Assembly (NCBI RefSeq): GCF_019457535.1
Contig: NZ_CP080417.1
Coordinates: forward strand, 186,001-250,000
Direction of reading: 5' to 3'
DNA length: 64,000 nucleotides
Source: Shewanella halotolerans
GTDB lineage: Bacteria > Pseudomonadota > Gammaproteobacteria > Enterobacterales > Shewanellaceae
Numbering within the stretch: the first letter of the stretch is position 1; each line of letters starts with the position of its first letter. Shown in pieces: positions 29,470 through 38,525 of the stretch. The notes beneath the pieces are model-generated. The model ran no database searches. It saw only the letters and a list, made by a program, of their open reading frames with translations, and was not told the origin of the DNA. The position numbers were made by a program, and so were the translations under genes.

Positions 29470-30255
29470 ATGTCGGCAAATAAGAAAACCTTAGTGCTTA
29501 AAGTGGGTGGCGCCCTGATGCAGTGTGAGATGGGGCTGGCACGCCTGATGGCGAGCGCCGCGAACATCATCAAGTCGGGCCAATCTGTCATCTTGGTTCA
29601 TGGTGGCGGTTGCCTGGTAGACGAGCAGCTCAAGGCCAATGGCATGGAGACGGTCAAGCTGGACGGTTTGCGTGTCACCCCCGAAGAGCAGGTGCCTATT
29701 GTGGTTGGCGCGCTGGCGGGGACCTCTAACAAGATCTTGCAGGCCAGTGCCATCAAGGCGGGTATCACAAGTGTGGGCATGAGCCTGTGCGATGGCGCCA
29801 TAGTCAATGGCAGCATCAAAGATGAGCAGCTCGGTTTCGTGGGTGAAGTGTCGCCCAATGACCCGACTTATCTGAACTTCCTGTTGGCCCAGGGCTGGAT
29901 GCCGATTGTCAGTTCGATTGCCGTGGATGACGCGGGCAATCTGCTGAACGTCAACGCCGATCAGGCGGCGACCGTGATCGCCAAGCTGGTGGGAGGTCAG
30001 TTGGTGCTGTTGTCCGACGTTAGCGGCGTGCTCGATGGTAAGGGACAGCTGATCAAGACCCTGGATAAGGCCCACGCCGATGAACTGACCAAGTTAGGCG
30101 TCATCGAGAAGGGGATGAAGGTCAAGGTCGAGGCGGCATTAGAGGTTGCCCAGTGGATGGGGCAGCCGGTACAGGTGGCCTCATGGCGCGACGCCGAACA
30201 GTTGAGCGCGCTGGAGAAGGGCGAGTCTATCGGCACTCAGGTCATGCCACATTAA
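29470..30255 (+). CDS. argB: Acetylglutamate kinase
   Basis: Phosphorylates N-acetylglutamate, the second step of the pathway. It has 261 aa of the amino-acid kinase fold: KVGGALM near the N-terminus (phosphate-binding lysine), ILVHGGGCLVDEQLKANG, NVNADQAATVIAKLV and LLSDVSGVLDG. It lacks the N-terminal helix associated with arginine-sensitive hexameric kinases, so it is probably the dimeric, arginine-insensitive type, as in E. coli. It lies 28 bp after argC with a GAGAGAAG ribosome site. Confidence 0.96.
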   Translation: MSANKKTLVLKVGGALMQCEMGLARLMASAANIIKSGQSVILVHGGGCLVDEQLKANGMETVKLDGLRVTPEEQVPIVVGALAGTSNKILQASAIKAGITSVGMSLCDGAIVNGSIKDEQLGFVGEVSPNDPTYLNFLLAQGWMPIVSSIAVDDAGNLLNVNADQAATVIAKLVGGQLVLLSDVSGVLDGKGQLIKTLDKAHADELTKLGVIEKGMKVKVEAALEVAQWMGQPVQVASWRDAEQLSALEKGESIGTQVMPH

Positions 30256-30297
30256 TTAAACGGAACATGAGAGCAGTATTCATCTAGGAGTAGATAT

Positions 30298-31203
30298 ATG
30301 AATCACCTACTATCGATAAAAGAGCTTAACCAGCAGCAGCTGATCGACTTACTCGCCCTGGCGAAGACGATCAAGGCCAACCCAGAAGACTATCGCAAGG
30401 CACTCGACGGTAAGAGTGTGGTGATGTTATTCGAGAAGCCATCGCTGCGAACCCGCGTAAGCTTCGATATCGGTATCAATAAGTTAGGTGGTCATTGTCT
30501 CTACCTGGATCAGCAAAATGGTGCCCTGGGCAAGCGTGAGCCGGTATCCGACTTTGCCGCCAACATCTCTTGTTGGGCCGATGCCATTGTCGCGAGAACC
30601 TTTGCCCATTCGACCATAGAGCAGCTCGCCGAACATGGCACTGTACCTGTGATCAACGCGCTGTCGGACATGTACCATCCTTGTCAGGGGCTGGCGGATT
30701 TTCTGACCCTGGCGGAGCAGTTCGATGATGTCAGCAAGGTAAAGCTGGCCTATGTCGGCGATGGCAATAACGTGACCCACTCGCTCATGTATGGCGCGGC
30801 GCTGCTGGGTGCCAAGATGACGGTGATCTGTCCTCAAGGGCATTTCCCCGACGGTAAGGTGGTGCTGGAGGCGCAAGCGATTGCCGAGGCTCATGGTGGC
30901 GAGTTGGTATTGAGCTCAGATGTCGAGGCGATCGCCGGCCATGATGCCATCTATACTGATACTTGGATCTCCATGGGAGACAACGCCAGTCTAGATGAGA
31001 TCAAAGCCAAATTTGCGCCTTATCATGTAGATACCGATATGATGAACAAGGCGGGAGCCAAATTCTTTATGCACTGCCTACCTGCTTATCGTGGTGTCGA
31101 GGTAGCTGCCGAGGTGGTCGATGGGGCCGGCTCACTGATCTTGCAACAGGCAGAGAACCGCATGCATGCGCAAAATGCCGTGTTGGTGACCCTACTGAGT
31201 TAA
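30298..31203 (+). CDS. argF: Ornithine carbamoyltransferase
   Basis: Joins ornithine and carbamoyl phosphate to give citrulline. It has 301 aa. The carbamoyl-phosphate loop reads FEKPSLRTRVSF, i.e. SLRTR instead of the more common STRTR; this variant occurs in some carbamoyltransferases. The rest supports an ornithine enzyme: HPCQGLADFLTLAE, YVGDGNNVTHSLM, DTWISMGD and HCLPAYRG. The operon position between argB and argG also supports ArgF over an acetylornithine-specific enzyme, as argE is present too. Confidence 0.93.
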   Translation: MNHLLSIKELNQQQLIDLLALAKTIKANPEDYRKALDGKSVVMLFEKPSLRTRVSFDIGINKLGGHCLYLDQQNGALGKREPVSDFAANISCWADAIVARTFAHSTIEQLAEHGTVPVINALSDMYHPCQGLADFLTLAEQFDDVSKVKLAYVGDGNNVTHSLMYGAALLGAKMTVICPQGHFPDGKVVLEAQAIAEAHGGELVLSSDVEAIAGHDAIYTDTWISMGDNASLDEIKAKFAPYHVDTDMMNKAGAKFFMHCLPAYRGVEVAAEVVDGAGSLILQQAENRMHAQNAVLVTLLS

Positions 31204-31256
31204 CGAATCTTCCCAATGGTGATTGGGCCAATGAATTGAGTATTTAGGAAAACGAA

Positions 31257-32480
31257 ATGTCTATCGAAAACAACAAAGCATCGGTGAAAAAAGTGGTATT
31301 GGCCTACTCGGGTGGTCTGGATACATCGGCGATCATTCCTTGGCTAAAAGAGACCTATGATAACTGTGAGATCGTTGCCTTCTGCGCCGACGTGGGTCAG
31401 GGCGAGGCCGAGCTTGAAGGGCTGCATGAGAAGGCTATCGCCTCGGGGGCGTCCGAGTGCCATATCGTGGATCTGAAAGAGGAGCTGGTAGCCGATTATA
31501 TCTACCCCACCATAGCGACAGGCGCCATCTACGAAGGCACCTATCTGCTGGGCACCTCCATGGCCAGACCTATTATCGCCAAGGCACAGGTGGAAGTGGC
31601 ACGTAAAGTGGGCGCAGACGCCGTATGTCACGGTTGTACCGGTAAGGGCAACGATCAGGTGCGTTTCGAGGGCTGTTTTGCCGCCCTGGCACCGGACCTT
31701 ACTGTGATCGCTCCTTGGCGTGAGTGGAGCATGGTGAGCCGTGAAGATCTGCTGGACTATCTGGCAGAGCGCAACATCAAGACGACCGCCTCGGCTACCA
31801 AAATCTACAGCCGTGACGCCAACGCCTGGCACATCTCCCACGAAGGTGGTGAGCTGGAAGATCCGTGGAACGAGCCAAGCAAAGAAGTATGGACCATGAC
31901 GGTTGCGCCGGAAGACGCGCCCGATGAGCCTGAGTATGTGTCGGTTGAGATGGAAGCCGGTCGTATTACTAAGGTTAATGGTCAGTCATACACTCCTTAT
32001 GGTGCCCTGATGGCCCTTAATGAGATTGCCGGCGCCCATGGCGTGGGCCGTATCGATATCACCGAAAACCGTCTGGTGGGCATGAAGTCTCGTGGTTGTT
32101 ACGAAACCCCTGGTGGCACAGTAATGTTTGCCGCGCTCAGAGCGATCGAAGAGCTGGTACTGGACAAGACCAGCCGAGAATGGCGTGAGCAGGTAGGTGC
32201 CAAGATGGCGCACCTGGTCTATGACGGTCGTTGGTTTACCCCACTGTGTGAATCGCTGCTGGGGGCCTCTCAGCCACTGGCGAACCTGCTGAACGGTGAA
32301 GTGGTACTTAAGCTCTATAAGGGCCAGGCGCAGGCGGTGAAGAAACGTTCTCCTAATAGTCTGTATTCTGAGGAATTTGCCACCTTTGGTGAAGACGAAG
32401 TCTATAACCAGAAAGATGCGGAAGGCTTCATTCGTCTCTATTCATTGGCGAGCCGTATCCGGGCGCTAAACGTTAAGTAG
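31257..32480 (+). CDS. argG: Argininosuccinate synthase
   Basis: ATP-dependent condensation of citrulline and aspartate. It has 407 aa, the short (non-E. coli, type I) argininosuccinate synthase class. The N-type ATP pyrophosphatase motif is AYSGGLDTS (residues 14-22). CHGCTGKGNDQVRFE, IAPWREW and EDPWNEPSKEVWTMT are further signatures, and the C-terminal SRGCYETPGGTV binds substrate. It lies 53 bp after argF. Followed by a hairpin before argH. Confidence 0.97.
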   Translation: MSIENNKASVKKVVLAYSGGLDTSAIIPWLKETYDNCEIVAFCADVGQGEAELEGLHEKAIASGASECHIVDLKEELVADYIYPTIATGAIYEGTYLLGTSMARPIIAKAQVEVARKVGADAVCHGCTGKGNDQVRFEGCFAALAPDLTVIAPWREWSMVSREDLLDYLAERNIKTTASATKIYSRDANAWHISHEGGELEDPWNEPSKEVWTMTVAPEDAPDEPEYVSVEMEAGRITKVNGQSYTPYGALMALNEIAGAHGVGRIDITENRLVGMKSRGCYETPGGTVMFAALRAIEELVLDKTSREWREQVGAKMAHLVYDGRWFTPLCESLLGASQPLANLLNGEVVLKLYKGQAQAVKKRSPNSLYSEEFATFGEDEVYNQKDAEGFIRLYSLASRIRALNVK

Positions 32481-32492
32481 AGTCGACTAGGT

Positions 32493-32524
32493 AATAAAGG
32501 GGCGGCGAACGCTCCTTTATTTTA
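32493..32524 (+). terminator. Hairpin between argG and argH
   Basis: AATAAAGGGGCG (32493-32504) pairs over 12 positions (one G-U) with CGCTCCTTTATT (32510-32521) around a GCGAA loop, followed by TTAAG. The U-run is short (TTTT). It could be a partial terminator lowering argH relative to argG, or an mRNA-processing/stability hairpin. Confidence 0.55.
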
Positions 32525-32573
32525 AGAGCAGGTTTACGAGCAAATTTTAGAGCTGATTATAGAGGATAGTGAG

Positions 32574-33935
32574 ATGGCGTTATGGGGCGGAAGATTTAGC
32601 CAAGAGAGCAGCGCACTGTTTAAACTTTTCAACGATTCCCTGCCGGTCGATTATCGGCTGGTGGAAGAAGATATTGTCGGTTCCATTGCCTGGGCCGATG
32701 CCATCACAGGTGTGGGCATTCTCACCCAGGAAGAGTGTCAGTCCCTCAAGCAGGCGTTGCAAGAACTGCTGGCCGAGGTGAAGGATCAGCCAGAGACCAT
32801 CTTGGCCTCCGGCGCCGAAGACATTCATAGTTTCGTCGAGCAATCCTTGATCGCCAAGGTCGGTGACCTGGGTAAGAAGCTGCATACCGGCCGCTCGCGC
32901 AACGATCAGGTGGCGACCGATCTTAAGCTCTGGTGCAAGAAGGAGGGCCAAGCCCTGCTCGAACTGTTGGCGCAACTGAGAGCGGCGCTGCTGTCGCTGG
33001 CCAGCCGAGAGCTGGACGCCGTCATGCCGGGTTATACCCATCTGCAGCGGGCGCAGCCTGTGGCCTTCGGTCACTGGTGCCTGGCCTATGTGGAGATGTT
33101 TGAGCGTGATATCAGCCGACTGCAAGATTGTCTGCAGCGTCTCGATACCTGTCCGCTGGGCACGGGTGCGCTGGCTGGTACCGCTTATCCAATGGACAGA
33201 TACGCGCTGGCTAAGTCATTGGGATTCGCCTCGCCAACCCTTAATAGCCTGGATTCTGTGTCAGATAGAGACCATGTGATCGAGTTGTGTTCAGACGCCG
33301 CCATCAGCATGATGCACCTGAGCCGCATGGCCGAAGATTTGATCTTCTTCAATAGCGGTGAGGCGGGCTTTATCGAACTGGACGATCAGGTGACATCCGG
33401 CTCTTCCTTGATGCCGCAGAAGAAAAACCCAGATGCGCTTGAGCTGATCCGTGGCAAGACGGGCCGTGTCTATGGCAGCCTGATGGGCATTCTGACCACC
33501 ATGAAGGCACTGCCTCTGGCTTACAACAAGGATATGCAGGAAGACAAAGAGGGCCTGTTTGACGTGATGGACAGCTGGTCTATCTGTCTGGAGATGGCGG
33601 CTCTGGTACTCTCAGGCTTAAAGGTCAACAGAGAGAATACCCTGTCGGCGGCCCAGCAGGGTTATGCCAATGCAACCGAGCTTGCAGATTACCTGGTCGC
33701 CAAAGGCATGCCGTTTAGAGAGGCGCATCATGTGGTGGGTGAGGTCGTGGTCGAGGCGATCGCCCAGAAGAAACCTATCGAAGAGTTCGAGTTGGCTAGC
33801 CTGCAGGTGTTCGCCAGTGTCATCCAGGAAGATGTTTATCAATGTCTGACAATAGACTCTTGCCTGGCGAAACGTGAGGCGCTGGGTGGTACCTCACTCA
33901 CTCAGGTGGAGGCTGCATTGGCTGCCAAGGGCTAG
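32574..33935 (+). CDS. argH: Argininosuccinate lyase
   Basis: Splits argininosuccinate to arginine and fumarate. It has 453 aa, the length of the stand-alone enzyme; there is no C-terminal acetyltransferase fusion of the argH(A) kind known from Vibrio and Moritella. Superfamily signature GSSLMPQKKNPDALE (catalytic serine loop), with MPGYTHLQRAQP (catalytic His) and HTGRSRNDQVATD upstream. The ribosome site is GAGGATAGTGAG. Last gene of the arg cluster. Confidence 0.97.
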   Translation: MALWGGRFSQESSALFKLFNDSLPVDYRLVEEDIVGSIAWADAITGVGILTQEECQSLKQALQELLAEVKDQPETILASGAEDIHSFVEQSLIAKVGDLGKKLHTGRSRNDQVATDLKLWCKKEGQALLELLAQLRAALLSLASRELDAVMPGYTHLQRAQPVAFGHWCLAYVEMFERDISRLQDCLQRLDTCPLGTGALAGTAYPMDRYALAKSLGFASPTLNSLDSVSDRDHVIELCSDAAISMMHLSRMAEDLIFFNSGEAGFIELDDQVTSGSSLMPQKKNPDALELIRGKTGRVYGSLMGILTTMKALPLAYNKDMQEDKEGLFDVMDSWSICLEMAALVLSGLKVNRENTLSAAQQGYANATELADYLVAKGMPFREAHHVVGEVVVEAIAQKKPIEEFELASLQVFASVIQEDVYQCLTIDSCLAKREALGGTSLTQVEAALAAKG

Positions 33936-33965
33936 TTTAGATAAATTCTGTCTAATCAATCGATT

Positions 33966-33993
33966 AAAAAACCTGCAGTTGCAGGTTTTTTTA
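33966..33993 (+). terminator. Terminator of the arginine operon
   Basis: AAAAAACCTGC / GCAGGTTTTTTT around AGTT, 30 bp after the argH stop, with a clear U-run and a matching upstream A-run. Confidence 0.92.
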
Positions 33994-34070
33994 ATTCTAA
34001 AGTTTTATTCGCACCAAAAAATTGGCGCTATGAAATCACTGAAAAATGGCAAAAGGCCAGTGGAATTGAC

Positions 34071-34098
34071 TGGGCTGGTGGTGAGTGACACCAGCCCA
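34071..34098. repeat. 10-bp inverted repeat downstream of mrcA
   Basis: TGGGCTGGTG (34071-34080) and CACCAGCCCA (34089-34098), perfect, with an 8-nt loop, 8 bp beyond the mrcA stop. No U-run follows on the minus strand, so it may be a 3'-end stabilising stem or a Rho-associated site rather than an intrinsic terminator. Confidence 0.5.
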
Positions 34099-34106
34099 TC
34101 TGAAGG

Positions 34107-36692
34107 CTATTGGAACAGATCTTCTACCGAATCATCGATAAAGATATCTTCCTGAGTCTGCGCCTCGGTGGCAAATTCCTTCGGCTCAGTCCCCTGGATG
34201 AAATACTCGAACTTGGTGGTGTAGTCTGTCTTACGGCTCAACTTGCCTGTGGCCAGGTCGATACGGGCCGAAACTATACCTTCCGGTGGAGGAGAAGGTA
34301 GCTCAGGCGTGCCTTGGAGGGCATTCTTCATAAACTCGTTCCAGCCTGGGCCGGCGGTCTTGGCACCGGCTTCGGCACCCGAGATCTGATCTTTCGCGCC
34401 GTTGGTGTTCCAGGCGGTGCGGCCCAGTTCGATGCTGTGATCGTCGAAGCCGACCCATACGGTAGTTGCCAGCGTCGGTGTGAAGCCACTGAACCAAGTA
34501 TCTTTCGATTCGTTGGTGGTACCTGTCTTACCCGCGATATCGTGACGGTTTACCACACGGGCGGCGCGCCAGGCGGTGCCGTTCCATCCTGTGCCCTTGC
34601 TCCAATCGCCGCCGCCCCAGATTACGCTCTTCAAGGCTTCGGTGATAAGGAAGGCTGTCTGTTTGCTGATGATCTGCGGTGCGTGGCGAGCCGTGCTTGG
34701 ACAGCTAGGATCTTCGGCGTTAACCTCCTGGCTCGCGACTTCTAGGCCTGTTATCTCTTGATTTGCCACTTCCTGATTAGGCAGTTCCTGCGCCATCGCT
34801 GCAAAAGGATCGTCCGTTGGCAGCGTCTGTGGCTCGGCTAACTCAGGTGTGCAGGCTAGCGTAGGGCTAGCTTCTTCTACCGTCTGCTCGTAGGCATTGT
34901 CGATATGGTCGATAAAGTAAGGCTCGACCCGGTAACCGCCATTTGCAAATACCGAGAAGGCGGTGACCACCTGCAGCGGCGTCACTGAAGGTGAGCCCAG
35001 CGCCAGGGACTCATTTTGTGGTAGATCGTCGCGGTCGAAACCGAACTTGACCAGGGTGTCGATAGCACTTTCTAGCCCGGTATAGCGCATGGCGCGTACC
35101 GACATGACGTTGATCGATTGTGCCAGACCGACTCTCAGGCGTGTCGGCCCTGTGTACTTATCGGGTGAGTTCTTAGGTCGCCACGCAGTGCCCTGGCGTA
35201 TGTCGGCGTTGTTGATCGGCGCGTTGTTGATCAGCGTAGCCAAGGTGTAGCCTTTCTCAAGCGCACCTGTATAGATGAAGGGCTTGATGTTGGAGCCCAG
35301 CTGACGCTTGGCCTGAGTGACACGGTTGTATTGGCTGGTGTGAAAGCTGTAGCCGCCCACTAGGGTCTTGATGGCGCCATCCTTAGGATCCAGCGAGACG
35401 ATGGCGCTGGCCACCTCAGGAATTTGCGACAGCTGCCAGATGTTACCGTTGTTGCGGATCCAGACCTGTTCGCCAGCCTTGAGGATCTCACCAGCGGTTT
35501 TAGGTGCCTTGCCCTGACGCTTGTTGCTGATGAACTTGCGCGCCCACTTGAGTCCTTCCCACTCCAGGGTGAGGGTTTCGCCCTTCGTATTGATAACCGT
35601 GACGCTCTGCTCGGCAACCTCGATCACGGCGGCGGGCTCGAGCCCTTGGAAGCTTTGAGTCTGCTTCAGCTGCGTGACGATTTGGGCCTCATCTAGCTTG
35701 CTCGCGCCTTCTGCGTCCCATAACACCTTAGTCGCGCCGCGATAGCCGTGGCGCTCGTCATAGGCGTAGACGTTGTTGCGCAGTGCCTCTTGGGCCAGCA
35801 TCTGCAGGCGAGAGTCGACAGTGGTATAGACGTTGTAACCGCCAGTATAGGCTTCCTCTTCACCGAGTTTTTCGACCAGATAGTCGCGAGCCATTTCTGA
35901 GATGTAAGGTGCATAGAGCTCTACCTCGGCACCATGGTACTTGGCGGTGATAGGTGCTCTTATCGCTTCCTGGTACTCGTCTTGGGTAATGTTCTCTTTC
36001 TCCAGCATACGGCTGAGTACCCAGTTGCGACGATTCATCGCGCGGGCCGGATTACGTATAGGGTTGGCGGCAGAAGGCGCCTGTGGCAGACCGGCAATCA
36101 TGGCCATCTCTGGCAGGGTAAGCTCTTCGAGTTCCTTGCCATAGTAGACCTGAGCGGCGGCGCCGACACCGTAGGCGCGGTTACCCAGGAAGGAGCGGTT
36201 GAGATAGAGGGTTAAGATCTCTTTTTTACTCAGTGCCTGCTCGATTTTCAGGGCCAGGAAGATCTCTTTGATCTTGCGAATATAGGTCTTCTCTCTGGAG
36301 AGGAAGAAGCCGCGGGCAACCTGCTGGGTGATGGTACTCGCCCCCTGGCTCTTCTTACCTGTGGTAGCCAGAATCACTGCGGCACGTATGATGCCGATGG
36401 GGTCGATCCCCTTATGTTCGAAGAAGCGGGCGTCTTCTGTGTCGAGCACCGCATTAATCAATTGTTGCGGTACCTGCTCATATTCGACTGGAATGCGGCG
36501 TTTTTCGCCAAATTGTGAAATTAATTTGCCATCAGCGCTGTAAATTCGTAATGGAGTTTGCAATTTTACGGTTTTAAGAGTGGTAACATCGGGGAGGTCC
36601 GGCAGCACATAAAAATAGGCCGCAGCAATTGCACCTATTCCCAAAAGGGCTAGGCTAAATAGAGCGATGGTAATTCGTTTAAACCACTTCAC
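34107..36692 (-). CDS. mrcA: Penicillin-binding protein 1A (bifunctional class A PBP)
   Basis: Polymerises and crosslinks peptidoglycan at the outer face of the inner membrane. It has 861 aa. N-terminal anchor about residues 8-28; glycosyltransferase domain about 50-225 with catalytic glutamate E86 in LDTEDARFFEHKGI and GASTITQQVARGFFL. The OB-like domain follows, then the transpeptidase: S467-x-x-K470 (GSNIKP), SIN 526-528, KTG 722-724. A proline/glutamate-rich insert about 608-672 with a short repeat interrupts the transpeptidase. Its outer-membrane activator gene lpoA is at 52687. Divergent from pilM, as in other gammaproteobacteria. Confidence 0.96.
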   Translation of the reverse strand: MKWFKRITIALFSLALLGIGAIAAAYFYVLPDLPDVTTLKTVKLQTPLRIYSADGKLISQFGEKRRIPVEYEQVPQQLINAVLDTEDARFFEHKGIDPIGIIRAAVILATTGKKSQGASTITQQVARGFFLSREKTYIRKIKEIFLALKIEQALSKKEILTLYLNRSFLGNRAYGVGAAAQVYYGKELEELTLPEMAMIAGLPQAPSAANPIRNPARAMNRRNWVLSRMLEKENITQDEYQEAIRAPITAKYHGAEVELYAPYISEMARDYLVEKLGEEEAYTGGYNVYTTVDSRLQMLAQEALRNNVYAYDERHGYRGATKVLWDAEGASKLDEAQIVTQLKQTQSFQGLEPAAVIEVAEQSVTVINTKGETLTLEWEGLKWARKFISNKRQGKAPKTAGEILKAGEQVWIRNNGNIWQLSQIPEVASAIVSLDPKDGAIKTLVGGYSFHTSQYNRVTQAKRQLGSNIKPFIYTGALEKGYTLATLINNAPINNADIRQGTAWRPKNSPDKYTGPTRLRVGLAQSINVMSVRAMRYTGLESAIDTLVKFGFDRDDLPQNESLALGSPSVTPLQVVTAFSVFANGGYRVEPYFIDHIDNAYEQTVEEASPTLACTPELAEPQTLPTDDPFAAMAQELPNQEVANQEITGLEVASQEVNAEDPSCPSTARHAPQIISKQTAFLITEALKSVIWGGGDWSKGTGWNGTAWRAARVVNRHDIAGKTGTTNESKDTWFSGFTPTLATTVWVGFDDHSIELGRTAWNTNGAKDQISGAEAGAKTAGPGWNEFMKNALQGTPELPSPPPEGIVSARIDLATGKLSRKTDYTTKFEYFIQGTEPKEFATEAQTQEDIFIDDSVEDLFQ

Positions 36693-36876
36693 CAGATAAT
36701 TCCAATAAATTTAGCAGGCACAATAGTATATAAGGCGAGCAGCTATTGGTGAAGCAAAAATGGTTGTCAAAAAAATGGCAATTGTAAAAGTTACAAACAT
36801 TTTGTACAAATATCTATAACGAGTTGATTTTGTGCTAATCTAATTCCTGAAACTATAACAAAAGTGACGATGGACT

Positions 36877-37956
36877 ATGCTTTCAAATTTATGGAAGCGT
36901 CAGGCTCCGCAGATGGTCGGGATCGATATTGGTTCCCACGAGATAAAAGCAATACTGCTGAGTAAGACTGCTGATGGTTATAAAATTTTGAGTCACGCAG
37001 CGGTGCCAGTTAAAAAAGGCGCCGTTAATGATCATGAGATAAGAGATTCAGACGCGGTTTTGGAGTCCTTAAGATTGATCAAACGATCTTTGCCTAAGAG
37101 CGTAAAATATGCGGCGGCTGCGGTTTCGGGATCGGCTGTGATGACCAAGGTGATCTACATGGATGCTTCACTCAGTGAAGAGGAGATGGAGACCCAGATC
37201 GAGATCGAAGCCGACAACCTTATCCCCTATTCGCTCGATGAAGTCAGCATAGATTTTGAAACTCTCAGCGTAAACAGTGCTGACCCCTCCAAGGTGGATG
37301 TGTTGCTGAGTGCCTGTCGCACCGAGAATATCGATGCCAGAGTCGATAGTCTGGACGATATCAATCTCGAAGCCAAAGTGATTGATGTTGAAGGATATGC
37401 GCTGGGACGATCGTTCGAGTTAGTCGCCGCTCAGTTGCCCGATGGCGCCGAAAATAAGGTCGTCGCCCTGGTCGATATCGGCGCGAACATGACCACCTTT
37501 GCTGTGGTGGAGAAGGGGGAGACGACCTTTATCCGCGAACAGGCCTTTGGTGGTGAGCAGTTTACCCAGTCGATCCTATCTTTCTACGGTATGTCTCATG
37601 AGCAGGCGGAGAAGGCCAAGCTCGAAGGTGATTTGCCACGCAATTATATGTTCGAGGTACTCTCGCCCTTCCAGACGCAACTGCTACAACAGATTAAGCG
37701 AACCTTACAGATTTACTGCACTTCGAGTGGCAAGGATAAGGTCGATCATATCGTCTTATGTGGCGGAACCTCAAAGCTGGAAGGCATGGCTAATCTGCTT
37801 ACGAATGAACTCGGCGTTCATACCATCATTGCCGACCCTTTCTTGGGTTGCTTGCATGCGGACGAGCAAGTGAAGACACAACTACAGCCCAATATTAATA
37901 AATACATGGTCGCGTGTGGATTAGCGCTGAGGAGTTACTCTCAATGGCGAACATAA
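36877..37956 (+). CDS. pilM: Type IV pilus assembly ATPase-like protein PilM
   Basis: Cytoplasmic actin-like (FtsA-fold) protein that binds the PilN N-terminus and links the inner-membrane alignment complex to the pilus motor. It has 359 aa. Nucleotide-binding landmarks: MVGIDIGSHEIKAILL near the start, VDIGANMTTFAVV in the middle, and VLCGGTSKLEGM toward the end. First gene of pilMNOPQ; its end overlaps the pilN start by 13 bp. Confidence 0.96.
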   Translation: MLSNLWKRQAPQMVGIDIGSHEIKAILLSKTADGYKILSHAAVPVKKGAVNDHEIRDSDAVLESLRLIKRSLPKSVKYAAAAVSGSAVMTKVIYMDASLSEEEMETQIEIEADNLIPYSLDEVSIDFETLSVNSADPSKVDVLLSACRTENIDARVDSLDDINLEAKVIDVEGYALGRSFELVAAQLPDGAENKVVALVDIGANMTTFAVVEKGETTFIREQAFGGEQFTQSILSFYGMSHEQAEKAKLEGDLPRNYMFEVLSPFQTQLLQQIKRTLQIYCTSSGKDKVDHIVLCGGTSKLEGMANLLTNELGVHTIIADPFLGCLHADEQVKTQLQPNINKYMVACGLALRSYSQWRT

Positions 37957-38525
37957 ACTTATTGCCCTGGCGCGAAGAAGCAAGAGAAAAACAAAAACGC
38001 GATTATCTGGGCATATTAGCTGCTGTATTTATCGGCGCGGCATTAGTCGTTTATTTAGCCTTAACGGTTCTCGATATGATGACCGAGGAGCAGAGAGGTA
38101 GAAATGCCTATCTGCAGGGTGAAATTCAGCTGTTAGAAAAACAGATTGCCGAAATTAAAAAGATTCGTGAGCGTAAGAAAGATATCGAGCGTCGTACCGA
38201 GATCATATTAAACCTGCAACAGGCAAGAAACTTACCCACTCATGTATTGGATGAGTTGGTGCGTGTCGTGCCCCCGGGAATATATCTTTCCAGCATAGAA
38301 AAGAAGGGCAGCTTGCTGTGGATCCAGGGACGTAGTGAGTCTAACAACAACGTCGCCAACATGATGCGTAAGATCAAGGCCTCAATGTGGTTACACGATC
38401 CCAATATGCAGTCGATCGTCTCACAGAATGATGAGATGCGTCAGCTACAGCGTTTCAGTTTAAGGGTCTCTATCGGTGAAGAAGATGCAGATAATGCCAA
38501 GGCGACACAAGGAGCGAGCAAATGA
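37944..38525 (+). CDS. pilN: Type IV pilus assembly protein PilN
   Basis: Bitopic inner-membrane protein of the alignment subcomplex. I start at ATG 37944 (MANINLLPWREE, 193 aa), because the INLLPWR motif that binds PilM must be near the N-terminus and GGAG is 9 bp upstream; the longer frame runs back into pilM. One membrane helix about residues 22-45, a coiled-coil segment (QGEIQLLEKQIAEIKKIRERKKD), then a ferredoxin-like periplasmic domain. Overlaps pilO by 4 bp. Confidence 0.95.
   Translation: MANINLLPWREEAREKQKRDYLGILAAVFIGAALVVYLALTVLDMMTEEQRGRNAYLQGEIQLLEKQIAEIKKIRERKKDIERRTEIILNLQQARNLPTHVLDELVRVVPPGIYLSSIEKKGSLLWIQGRSESNNNVANMMRKIKASMWLHDPNMQSIVSQNDEMRQLQRFSLRVSIGEEDADNAKATQGASK

Noticed and set aside
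29491..30075. 194-aa minus-strand ORF opposite argB
   Set aside because: Antisense shadow with His/Gln/Arg-rich composition and no start context; argB is unambiguous.
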